Of a stretch of DNA of 63,538 bases, positions 27,364 to 35,826 are shown one piece after another. How positions within the stretch are numbered: the first letter of the stretch is position 1; each line of letters opens with the position of its first letter. Made by a program: the position numbers and the translations under genes. This DNA comes from Lachnoclostridium sp. UBA1308 (GTDB lineage Bacteria > Bacillota > Clostridia > Lachnospirales > Lachnospiraceae): assembly GCA_002307215.1 (NCBI GenBank), contig DBTU01000015.1, positions 1 to 63,538 on the forward strand, given 5' to 3'. The notes under the pieces are model-generated. The model was not told where the DNA came from, searched no databases, and saw only the letters and a program-made list of their open reading frames with translations.

Positions 27364-28389
27364 TACACAACGCCCCAAACCCCAGTGTTGCAGTTCTTCC
27401 ATTATATTCCACTTGATCTATCAAAAATTTCTTATCAAATATTTTGATATAATCAATAAACTGGCTCGTACTAATCCACATTCCCACTGGGCAGTTTTTC
27501 AGATGCTTTATAATTATAGTTCTGCATTCTGTCATATTTCCATTCGTTTCTGCGTGATACTCTGATTCTGTTATTCTGCCTAATTCATAAATTCTTTGGG
27601 ATTTCATATAGTGTTCAAACACATAACGGCATTTTTCCTCGATCCTTAAATCAAGAAATTCCTTCGCCTTCTCTGAACTATTTACCTTACCGTCGTTTTC
27701 AGATATCAACTCTGCTTCTCTTAAAAGCATATAGATACCGTAAATTCGGTTTGTATCCTCAAAGCTCTGGATATCATCAATACCACCAAGCCATTCAAAT
27801 ACAAAATCTTTATTTAATAGCACGCTGTTTATCTGTACAAAAGAACTCTTGGAAGGAGACTGTTCTCCTGGTATTAATGGGAGTCTTATATTCCTTGCAA
27901 GATTGATTACTCCGCAGAAATCTTCTGCAAAACTTTCACCAATCATATGAAATTGTTTTTTAGAATCTTCAGTTAATTGTTCAAGAACTTCATATTTAAT
28001 TAGAATCGGAGGTATGTATTTTTTTAACAAATCTTTGACTTGCTGTGGAACAGTTTGTCCAACAAACAATAAGCTAATATTTGTCTTTTCTTTCCATGGA
28101 TCTCTTAAATGATTTCCTTTGATCTCATATTTTTTAACATAGCATCCAGTTTATCATAGGAAGGCACTTCATCATATTTCAAAAACACATCCATATATTC
28201 ATGTTCCAAAGGACTTAAGCTATTCCATATTCGTTCAATATTTTGCTCATCATGTAAATATTCGTTAAGGCTTCCTGCAACTGTTGACTTATCAAGTCCG
28301 GAATGTTTCAATCCAGCAATTCTCATCTTTTTTATTAACTCATCTTTTGTAAGTGCCTCCAGATAATCTTTTAATGTCTTTCCATCCAT
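27341..28389 (-). pseudogene. Frameshifted hypothetical protein with a captured subtilase C-terminus
   Basis: Two frames, 28389-28105 (94 codons) and 28069-27341, read as one protein if one A is restored in the A6 run at about 28122-28127. The second frame continues upstream as KYEIKGNHLRDPWKEKTN, overlapping the end of the first and closing the apparent gap. The N-terminal part (LSPLEHEYMDVFLKY) resembles N-terminal modules of XPB-like helicase-associated proteins, with low confidence. The last residues, TLGFGALCTESSLP, match the C-terminus of the Csp-like subtilase at 52830 (TLGFGALCLENSLP), which has nothing to do with the rest. It starts 4 nt after the TPR gene, so it is last in the YhcG operon. 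It could be a true pseudogene, a slippage site or a base-call error. Confidence 0.6.
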
Positions 28390-28393
28390 TCTC

Positions 28394-28984
28394 TCAACCT
28401 TTATCTTTCTTGCTGTTACTCACGTAGCAATCATAACTGCGAGTATTACTGCCCTTTAGCAGAAATCGATTATCTGAACGCAAAAAGGACATCAGTTGTT
28501 CAGCATCAAATGTTGTATAGCCTTTTATGATTAATTCGATATACAAATCATCTACCGTTCTTGGCTTTCTTTTTTTCTCAACAAAATGATAACAAAAATT
28601 CAAAGTACTTTGATCTAACCGTATCATATTAGGCTTACTAATCCATTCTACAGCCGTGTCATCTCTTCCGTCTGCAAACAATGCATCCAATAAACTGTAT
28701 TGAATATTGGGGTCGTCTGGATGGTGCTTGTGTAAGTCACTCAATAGGCTGATTGCCTTCTCATATTCCCCCAGAAGCACATACGCCTCACCAAGCCCCC
28801 ATTGACAATCCGGGTCACCTGGATTATTTTCAGCTCTTTGATATCTATATTCTACCAGTCCCTTCCAATCTTGATTATCATAGAAATATGCCTCTATTTC
28901 CCAGTCTTCTGTATCATCACACATGTCTTGAGCATCATATCTATTTTGATCTGCATACTCAGTTTCAAACTCATCTTCAAACAT
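28394..28984 (-). CDS. TPR-repeat protein, unknown function
   Basis: 196 aa, very acidic N-terminus (about residues 1-35). Residues ~38-105 form tandem TPR-like helices with the typical GLGEAYVLLGEYEKAISLL pattern. The C-terminal half is a small helical domain with a basic end. It lies 56 nt after the YhcG-type nuclease gene and 4 nt before the frameshifted gene, so all are probably one operon. TPRs usually bind partner proteins; the partner here may be the nuclease-family protein, but that is inference. Confidence 0.7.
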   Translation of the reverse strand: MFEDEFETEYADQNRYDAQDMCDDTEDWEIEAYFYDNQDWKGLVEYRYQRAENNPGDPDCQWGLGEAYVLLGEYEKAISLLSDLHKHHPDDPNIQYSLLDALFADGRDDTAVEWISKPNMIRLDQSTLNFCYHFVEKKRKPRTVDDLYIELIIKGYTTFDAEQLMSFLRSDNRFLLKGSNTRSYDCYVSNSKKDKG

Positions 28985-29040
28985 GCTGTCTCGCCTCTTC
29001 CTCGTATTCGTTATACTTCAAATCAGGTACACTTTGCTAA

Positions 29041-30078
29041 TCAGTCATGAGTATCCACCAGTTCCTCTTCCAACTTGGTGAATTCGTCTAAATTTAATTC
29101 TCTTTTTAATTCTTCTTCTGTTGGAAGATATGTCATATATTTTGAAGCAAAAATCTGCGTGTTACCTTCCGGCAATGTATATTTTATAATTGAATCACTC
29201 TTATCAGCACACATGACAATTCCAATTGGCGGATTGTCTCCTTCATTCATCAACTCTCTTGTGTAGTAGTTCACATACATCTGCATCTGTCCTAAATCCT
29301 GATGCACCAAATCACCTAATTTTAAATCAATCAGGACAAAACACTTTAATATATAATTGTAAAATACTAGGTCAATGAAAAAATGACGACCATCGAATGT
29401 TATTTTCTTTTGTCTGGATACGAAAGAAAATCCTCTTCCTAATTCTAATAAAAACTTCTGTAAATGATTAATCAGTGCCTGTTCTAAATTTTTTTCATAA
29501 AAATGAGGATTTGCCTCTAAATCAAGGAATTCTAACACATATGGATCTTTTACTATTTTTTCATATTCCGGTCTTGATTCCAATTTGTCGATTTCATGTG
29601 CAACACTACTTTTATCCTGACTTGCCAACATTCTGTCATAATATAACGTATTTATCTGACGTTCTAACTGTCTGACGCTCCAATTTGACTTGACACATTC
29701 CTCATGATAAAAGTTCCTGCGTTCTTCATTATCAACTCGCATAAGCAGTCGATAATGTGACCAGCTCAATTCGGCACACAGTGTGTTCCGAATTGGAAAC
29801 GTCTGATAAAACTGCCTCATATAACGTAAATTTCGCTCGGTAAATCCTTTGCCAAATTCACTTGCTAATTTTTCTGATAAATATTTCAGCAAATTCTTTC
29901 CATATTCAGCTCTTTCATTTTCGCCACATGCAATATATATCTGCTCGCCAATTTTCCAATAAGCTTGAACCATAGCAGAATTAACTACTGTAGCTACTTT
30001 TGACTGTGCTGAAATTACAGTCCGCCTGATATTCGTATAGGTCTCTTTTGATTGTAGTAATTCATTGTTATCAGTCAT
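29041..30078 (-). CDS. YhcG/DUF1016-family PDDEXK nuclease-domain protein
   Basis: 345 aa. The start is ATG at 30078 with GGAG 7 nt upstream; a GTG two codons earlier lacks spacing. The N-terminal half is the DUF1016 helical domain (AYWKIGEQIY, LSWSHYRLLMRV). The C-terminal half is a PDDEXK-like fold with FFIDLVFYN and VLIDLKLG as the D and (D/E)xK elements. Family members sit in defence islands, near restriction systems, and in toxin-antitoxin-like settings; their reaction is not established. A closely similar copy lies at 32326-33345 but is broken by a stop. This copy is intact. Confidence 0.9.
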   Translation of the reverse strand: MTDNNELLQSKETYTNIRRTVISAQSKVATVVNSAMVQAYWKIGEQIYIACGENERAEYGKNLLKYLSEKLASEFGKGFTERNLRYMRQFYQTFPIRNTLCAELSWSHYRLLMRVDNEERRNFYHEECVKSNWSVRQLERQINTLYYDRMLASQDKSSVAHEIDKLESRPEYEKIVKDPYVLEFLDLEANPHFYEKNLEQALINHLQKFLLELGRGFSFVSRQKKITFDGRHFFIDLVFYNYILKCFVLIDLKLGDLVHQDLGQMQMYVNYYTRELMNEGDNPPIGIVMCADKSDSIIKYTLPEGNTQIFASKYMTYLPTEEELKRELNLDEFTKLEEELVDTHD

Positions 30079-30084
30079 GTTCAC

Positions 30085-30677
30085 ACTCCATTCATTGTCT
30101 AATAGTACTACGCTTATCCGCTCTTTGTAACTTTAATACTTTTAATAGTTAACTACAATCTAGTAAAGTTACCTGCGCTATTCTTTTTACTTTTATAAAA
30201 GTATCGACTGCTCACTGATAATTAATGAGTGCCCTCACTTGATTTCTCACTCCGCTTATCGCATATTTCATGAAGCCATTCTTTTTACGGGCGCTTTCTA
30301 TTGTTCATTCTTCGTCGACATATTTTTCAACTCTCTATTGAGTGTGTTCAAAAACCAATATATTGCTTCATGTTTATTGAGTAATTTTGCACATTAATTT
30401 TAGCATGATGATACAAAAAGAACAATAGATTTCTCCATTGTTCTCCTTGAAGCACTAATGATTCAAATTGCGTTCACACATCACGTCAATCCCTGTTAGT
30501 AATTAAATGTCTTCCAGATGTCAATCATCATTTACCTGATAACTCATTTCCATTTCGTCTTTTCAATTATTCGAAAATGACTCATAAGTATGATTCTAAA
30601 CATGGATTTTCCTTGTAAATACATCATTAATAATTGTGCCTACCCCTTAGAATATTTATCAGAAAGATATTTTCAAA
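30085..30677. other. Intergenic region without recognisable gene
   Basis: About 590 bp of AT-rich sequence upstream of the YhcG operon. It should hold the operon promoter. I see no ORF with a ribosome site and no repeat family. Confidence 0.4.
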
Positions 30678-30791
30678 AATCTTAAAAATAGTGAAACACC
30701 CACCCCATTTTTTCGGCTTATAAGTAGAGGATAATTTTTTTGCAATACAAACAGCTATTTCGGTAACCCATTAATATTTCCAACCCCCGAA

Positions 30792-30908
30792 TTACCCCGG
30801 CAAACTATTCTCCAAACATAACGCCCCAAACCCCAGCGTCCGATTCGGGTACACACTTTCAACTCTAAGCTGCCTAGCGCCATCAATCAAATATGCCTTC
30901 ATCTTCTC
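30792..30908 (-). pseudogene. Fragment: 3' end of a Csp-like subtilase gene
   Basis: 30795-30908 matches 52833-52946, the last 38 codons of the intact subtilase, at 112 of 114 positions. The match stops at the end of that gene, where this copy has its own in-frame TAA (ending LPG). Nothing of the catalytic domain remains. It lies inside the inverted ends of the decayed element. Confidence 0.9.
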
Positions 30909-30960
30909 TGCTTGTGTCAAGTAAGGACTAAAAAAAATTGATATATTTTTTCCGTTTTCA

Positions 30961-31080
30961 TTATCGACTCACCAGAAAATGCAGTGATACTGCGTTCTCT
31001 GGTGAATTGATAAGGTTTGTTTAAAGCTATAATAATATATATGCAAGTGTGGCTGTCCAATATGAACTGAGCAGCCACAC
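30961..31080. repeat. Nested palindrome and a second hairpin
   Basis: 30961-31013 folds as three nested stems: TTATC/GATAA, TCACCAGA/TCTGGTGA and GCAGT/ACTGC. A second hairpin follows at 31047-31080 with 9-bp arms (GTGTGGCTG/CAGCCACAC); on the plus strand it is followed by ATTTTAATTT. Their role is unknown; they may be structural parts of the decayed element or the terminator of a lost gene. Confidence 0.55.
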
Positions 31081-31994
31081 ATTTTAATTTACTCTACCCC
31101 GTGTATTATGTATTGTCTTAATAGCCAATACATCGGGAAACATGTAAGACAGGATTGATATCTCCTCTTAGCACCACATATTGCTCGTTTCTATAAACCG
31201 CTTGCGGTTCAATAATATGCTATGTCCCGGTGCCACCCGGCAGCTCTTTTTTGCTGAAGTTTCATTATCCATCAAAGCTTTGCAATGCGTATCAATAGCA
31301 TTACATCCATCTGGTTTGCTCTCTACCTTTATTGACTCCAAAAAAGCTAAGCTTTTTCCTCGTTAAAGAATCATTACATGATTCTTTATATTACGATTCC
31401 TGGCTTGAATTGGTTTCCTAATAGGTATGTCATGGCAAATCTTCGGATGGATCACGTTTACTTCCAGAACCAATGATGCTGCTCTGGTCGTAACTAAGTG
31501 TGTTTGATTTTTGTTTCTTACACTCGATATGAAGTTGTCAAGGTTCAGATGATACTGGAAGCATCTTCATCAGAACCTTGCCTGATTTTTTGCTCCAGTA
31601 GAGAGAAAATTTATCCCTCTACTTATAAGCCGAAAAAACAGGGGGGGTGTCCCACTTTTTTAAGAATTTTTTATTATTTTTTTCTTACGGTAAAATAAAG
31701 CCAATTACAAACTAAATAGCCAGTCTTAATTAAGTGAGTTTAGCTTGGGTGCAGGTCATAATAAAAAATATTTTCCAACCCATCAAGAATAATATGCTCC
31801 CTCGGACCCATGTTTTAGTACCATAAACAATGTGAATAAAGGTATTGAGGAACCATGTTTGTACATTCGTGACTTTTTACAACATTTCCAAAACATAAAA
31901 CTTTGAGTTTAATTAGTATATCATGATATGCTAATTTAATTATTAACCCTAATATACATACATCATACTAATAATAGATATGTTCCTTAAAACT

Positions 31995-32026
31995 AGGTGC
32001 GTGGTACGGTGGCAAGTGCTATATTT
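31995..32026. repeat. Left copy of a 32-bp direct repeat bounding the second YhcG locus
   Basis: Starts AGGTGCGTGGTACGGTGGCA and matches 34351-34382 at 30 of 32 positions in the same orientation. It ends one base before the stop codon of the DUF6429 gene. Together the copies enclose a 2.4-kb block of three genes. Confidence 0.8.
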
Positions 32027-32293
32027 TTACTGTTTCCAATCAGCAATATTATATTTTTCCAACAATTCTCTTGATAGCTCCATACCTTTATCAGTTATTG
32101 CTACTGACTTTGAACGATGACTGCCCTGTCGGATATAATCATCTTCATCCAGTTCATTTATCGTATCGAAGTCATAACCTTTCCAAGCCATATCAAGGCT
32201 CGTACCGAAACGATCACCTTCATTAAATCTTGTGAGATACATCAGTAACATTGTCAATTCATTGATTGCCTTTTCCGGACTTATTTTATCCAT
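32027..32293 (-). CDS. DUF6429-family small protein
   Basis: 88 aa. The pattern LLMYLTRF...AWKGYDFDTINELDE...KSVAITDKG fits DUF6429, a small family with winged-helix-like features found near transposons and accessory genes. Function not known. It begins with GGGGA upstream and lies 32 nt after the broken YhcG copy on the same strand. Its stop codon abuts the left direct repeat, so it is the edge gene of the cassette. Confidence 0.72.
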   Translation of the reverse strand: MDKISPEKAINELTMLLMYLTRFNEGDRFGTSLDMAWKGYDFDTINELDEDDYIRQGSHRSKSVAITDKGMELSRELLEKYNIADWKQ

Positions 32294-32325
32294 AGCACAT
32301 AATCCCCTTTATATTCAAATCACAT

Positions 32326-33345
32326 TTACTCATTACTCATTTTCACAAATTCATCTAATTTCAATTCTCTCTTTAATTCCTCTTCAGACGGAAGGTATGT
32401 CATATACTTTGATGCAAATATCTGACGGTTATCTTCTGGTAACGTATACTTTACTACCGCATCGTTTTTATCTGCACACAGGATAATACCGATTGGAAGG
32501 TTGTCACCTTCATTCATGAGTTCTCTTGTATAATAGTTCACATACATTTGCATTTGTCCTAAATCCTGATGTACCAACTTTCCAATTTTCAAATCAAACA
32601 GTACATGACATTTTAGGATATAATTATAAAACACCAAATCAATATAAAAATGCTCGTTATCAAATGTAATATGCTTCTGCCTTGACTCAAAGCAAAATCC
32701 TCTTCCGAGCTCCAACAGAAATTTTTGCAGATGGTCAATTAATGCTTGTTCCAGATTTTTCTCATAGAAATGCGGATTTCCTTCCAAATCTAAAAACTCT
32801 AAAACATACGGATCTTTGATTATTTTTTCATATTCCGGTTTTGGTTCTAAATGATGTATTTCGTTTTCAACACTTAATTTATCCCTACTCGCTAGAATTC
32901 TATCATAGTATAAAGTATTAATCTGTCGTTCTAATTGACGTACACTCCAATTTGCTTATGCACATTCTTCATGATAAAAGTCTCTTCTCTCTTTATTATC
33001 AACACGCATAAGCAAGCGATAATGTGACCAACTCAATTCGCTACACAGTGTGTAGCGCTTTGGAAAAGTAACATAAAACTGCCTCATGTTTCTTAAGTTA
33101 GCAGCCGTAAAACCTTTTCCAAATTCTTTGGTTAGTTCCTCAGATAAGTATTTTATCAATCCTTTTCCGTATTCCGCTCGGTCATTCTCACCAGAGGCAA
33201 GATATATCTGTTCCCCAATTTCCCAATAAGCCTGAACCATTGCAGAATTTACAGTAGCTGTCACCTTCGTCTGAGCCGTGATTAGAGTATTTCTAATCTG
33301 ACTGTACGTTTCGTGTGATTGATTTGTCAGTTTATTATTTTCCAT
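32326..33345 (-). pseudogene. Second YhcG/DUF1016 copy, broken by one nonsense codon
   Basis: The frame from 33345 to 32326 is 340 codons, aligned over its whole length with the intact copy at 29041-30078. One TAA interrupts it at 32958-32956 (ECA-stop-ANWSV, where the other copy has ECVKSNWSV). All downstream sequence stays in frame and conserved, including FYIDLVFYN and VLFDLKIG. There are no other visible lesions, so inactivation is recent, or the stop is a base-call error. Internal restart at 32787 could give only the C-terminal domain. It has a good ribosome site (GGAG). Confidence 0.88.
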
Positions 33346-33360
33346 CAGCTCACTCCTCGT

Positions 33361-34221
33361 TTATCGTTCTAAAATTCGTTCTACAGATTCAATCTCATAA
33401 ATCGGAAAACAATCATCATCCGTTTCTAAGCCTTTCAGTCTGTTAATGATGCGTTCACCAAGTTCAACTGCATCTTCCCCGTTGCCATGCCGTATCAGTT
33501 CTTCAAGGATATCGAGATATTCAAATATCTCTTCCGACAGATCTGCACTACGCTTATAGCTAACAAAACTGCCATGTTCAGCAAATCTCATTATCATACT
33601 TTCAAACTTCTGCCAGTACTCTTCCATCCGGTCTTTCGTGATACTTAACTTCAAAGGCATGTCCACATCATCCGCTATATCTAAAAACCTCCATTCCATA
33701 TTAAAGCCATTATAGACTGTTAGCATTTTCAGAAATTCTTCCCCCGTAAGTTTTATGCCATCCATATAAATATAAATCTTGCCATCCGCATCATCCTCTA
33801 TTCTTAATAAACCCGTTTCATTCAGATTGTATTCTAAATTTCCACGATACACAGCATTGCTAATTTGTCCTGGCTGACTTTGTCCTATTTGCATTGACTT
33901 AGCACTGATACCTTTTAATATTTTCTGATGAAGCCTTTTTACTGCTACTTTCTGATTAGATTCTGTATCAACCCTCAGCGCAAACTCATATCCGCCCTCT
34001 TCATATGCTCTCCAGTAAGTATACTTGCCAAGAAGCATCTGCTCTATCTCAAAAGTATGTATTGTACCATCCGGCTCAGAAATTACAATTTCTCTGGTAA
34101 ATTCATTAAAACATTCGCATCCATATTCTTCTGACAATATTTTATTATAGCAATCCATGCATAAATTGTTACTATTATCTAGGATTACTTTTGCTTCATT
34201 GTTACAATGATCACATTTCAT
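33361..34221 (-). CDS. Zinc-ribbon protein of unknown function
   Basis: 286 aa. The N-terminus has two CxxC pairs (MKCDHCNN...NLCMDCYNK), a small zinc ribbon. The following ~240 residues are acidic, with beta-strand-rich then helical predicted content, and match no family I recognise. It starts behind GGCGG and ends 15 nt before the broken YhcG copy, so they were one operon. The pairing differs from the TPR partner of the first YhcG locus. Possible roles are adaptor, antitoxin-like or specificity factor; none is shown. Confidence 0.7.
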   Translation of the reverse strand: MKCDHCNNEAKVILDNSNNLCMDCYNKILSEEYGCECFNEFTREIVISEPDGTIHTFEIEQMLLGKYTYWRAYEEGGYEFALRVDTESNQKVAVKRLHQKILKGISAKSMQIGQSQPGQISNAVYRGNLEYNLNETGLLRIEDDADGKIYIYMDGIKLTGEEFLKMLTVYNGFNMEWRFLDIADDVDMPLKLSITKDRMEEYWQKFESMIMRFAEHGSFVSYKRSADLSEEIFEYLDILEELIRHGNGEDAVELGERIINRLKGLETDDDCFPIYEIESVERILER

Positions 34222-34350
34222 AATTCATCCGCCTTCATTTGAATATATTCCATTATATCATCATATATCGCCATATTTCATGATAGTATAAAAATTAATG
34301 CTATAAAATTACCAAAATTACCAAAAGTGATGGCAGATACCATCTCTCCA

Positions 34351-34382
34351 AGGTGCGTGGTGCGGTGCCAAGTGCTATATTT
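34351..34382. repeat. Right copy of the 32-bp direct repeat
   Basis: Starts AGGTGCGTGGTGCGGTGCCA, two mismatches from the copy at 31995-32026, same orientation. The sequence just beyond it is an unrelated gene remnant with its terminator, supporting a cassette edge here. Confidence 0.8.
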
Positions 34383-34386
34383 CAAA

Positions 34387-34419
34387 AGGTCAGCAAACCT
34401 ATTTCAAGAATGCTGACCT
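34387..34419 (-). terminator. Hairpin behind a gene remnant
   Basis: 8-bp arms AGGTCAGC (34387-34394) and GCTGACCT (34412-34419), followed on the minus strand by TTTTGAAATAT. It lies just past the remnant frame ending at 34430. Confidence 0.55.
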
Positions 34420-34429
34420 AATTTCTTCA

Positions 34430-34552
34430 TTACTTTTTCAATTCTAATACCGGCTGATACTTGGCATCTTCTTCTCTTTGCAATTTGATAACAAAATCAA
34501 TCACATCCGAACTTGGCATCATCTTATATGCGTGTTCTCCAAGAATATTCAT
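34430..34552 (-). pseudogene. Remnant of an unidentified gene (3' end)
   Basis: A 40-codon frame (MNILGEHAYKMMPSSDVIDF...LELKK) with its own terminator downstream but no ribosome site, so it is probably the tail of a lost gene. Family not recognised. The adjoining plus-strand fragment starts within 7 nt, suggesting a deletion junction near 34555. Confidence 0.4.
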
Positions 34553-34558
34553 GATAAT

Positions 34559-34771
34559 ATGATAACTTTAGTAGATTATTTTAATTCAGACTTAGTAAGT
34601 AGTGATGGCAGAATAAAATTAAATATTTTCCCAAATACCCCGACGCTACTGGAAAATGGGCAGCTCTTTACCGGAAATCCTTTGGAACGGAATTTAATTG
34701 TGGTATATGGTGCTACAACCAGGAGTATTCCAGCTCAAACAACCCCATATTATATTATAGTTATGTGTTAA
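34559..34771 (+). pseudogene. Possible gene fragment, unidentified
   Basis: A 70-codon frame whose second half (FTGNPLERNLIVVYGATTRS) reads like a real folded protein end. There is no convincing ribosome site for the ATG at 34559 and the frame runs back into the opposing remnant, so the 5' part seems lost. I do not recognise the family. The hairpin at 34847-34890 would terminate it. Confidence 0.35.
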
Positions 34772-34846
34772 TGGTTGAAGCAAAAAGTCTTTTAAGATAA
34801 ATATACCAATTAAGCTTTATATCATTACAATGTAAGTTTCTTGAAT

Positions 34847-34890
34847 AAAATCCTTACCCAACTGTTATGTTACGGTTGAGTAAGGATTTT
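34847..34890. terminator. Bidirectional terminator hairpin
   Basis: Near-perfect 16-bp stem from AAAATCCTTAC to GTAAGGATTTT, with one mismatch. T-rich sequence follows on both strands. It lies between the remnant genes and the sugar operon, whose last gene ends at 35114. Confidence 0.65.
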
Positions 34891-35113
34891 CATTAAGTTC
34901 ATTCAGAAATGCAACTATCTATTTTATCTAAAAATTTTATAATCACTTAATGGTATTATTTCTCATAAAGAATACGCTGTAGCAGTTATTCAATGCATAA
35001 GCACCTGCACAGAAATATAATTCCAAATTGGAGCCTTCGCCACCTAGGTGAGTTTATTCATTTCATTAAAGAAAATTTCGACAGCACAGTTTAGAAGCTT
35101 ATTTGACCGCTTA

Positions 35114-35770
35114 CTATATTACAATATCTAGCAATTGGTTAATCGAATCTATGCTATAATCAGCCAATTCGTACCCTTTCGCATCCCCAACTGCTACACT
35201 TGTCATATCAGCGTTAATAGCTGCCTGAATACCTGCAACCGCATCCTCAACAACAACGCAATATTCTGGAGGTATCCCGAGTTTTTTTGACGCCACAAGA
35301 AAAACTTCTGGATTCGGCTTGCTATGCTTAATATCATTTCCATCCGCAATAGCATCAAAAGCTTCAAATAATGCAATCTTTTTTAGTATGTTAGCTGTGT
35401 TTTTACTGGATGAACCTATTGCAACCTGAATATCTTTACACTTTAGTTCCTTCAGAACCTCGTTAACTCCCGGTAATATGTTGTCAGGTGTAAGGCTTGC
35501 CAACAGCTCTACATAATAACTGTTTTTTCTTTCTGCAAGTGCTGCCTTTTCCTCCGTCGAATACTCCTTTTTAGAATTTTCAAGGAGGATTTCGAGGCTT
35601 TCCATCCTACTGACACCTCTCAATCGATTGTTGATTATTTCATCAAAATAGATTTGCTCTTCCTCAGCCAATTTCTTCCATCCCTTGTAATGGAGGTTAT
35701 CGGTGCTAACAATAACTCCATCCAAATCAAAAATAACTGCTTTGATTTGCTTCCTATATAAATTAGTCAA
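35114..35770 (-). CDS. pgmB: Beta-phosphoglucomutase
   Basis: 218 aa HAD-superfamily enzyme. The nucleophile motif is VIFDLDGVIVSTD (the second Asp is the general acid/base), with a helical cap (RLRGVSRMESLEIL), GSSSKN as motif II, and the KPNPEVFL and VVEDAVAGIQAA motifs. It converts beta-glucose-1-phosphate to glucose-6-phosphate. The start is a TTG at 35770, 10 nt after AGGAGGAGG; no ATG fits. It follows the GH65 phosphorylase gene by 56 nt, the standard pairing, because GH65 enzymes release beta-Glc-1-P. Last gene of the operon. Confidence 0.94.
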   Translation of the reverse strand: MTNLYRKQIKAVIFDLDGVIVSTDNLHYKGWKKLAEEEQIYFDEIINNRLRGVSRMESLEILLENSKKEYSTEEKAALAERKNSYYVELLASLTPDNILPGVNEVLKELKCKDIQVAIGSSSKNTANILKKIALFEAFDAIADGNDIKHSKPNPEVFLVASKKLGIPPEYCVVVEDAVAGIQAAINADMTSVAVGDAKGYELADYSIDSINQLLDIVI

Positions 35771-35826
35771 AATTTAGTAACCTCCTCCTTCTATATTTCA
35801 TAATACCCTCGTAAATCCTCAGGGAT

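Larger units (their letters stand above)
30678..31668. mobile_element. Decayed insertion-sequence-like element, ~1.0 kb, long inverted ends
   Basis: Inverted ends of about 60 bp lie at 30678-30737 and 31607-31668. Their core, 30708-30730 against 31616-31638, is a perfect 23-bp match (TTTTTTCGGCTTATAAGTAG plus AGG), with looser similarity on both sides, including GTG-ACACCCNCCCC. No intact transposase is present between them; open frames inside are short and lack ribosome sites. The interior contains a subtilase-tail fragment (30792-30908) and two hairpins. The IS family is not recognised. A MITE or a transposon that lost its core are both possible. Confidence 0.6.

Noticed and set aside
31181..31366. 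Plus-strand frame, and minus-strand readings, inside the decayed element
   Set aside because: No transposase motif in either direction and multiple stops; not called as a gene.
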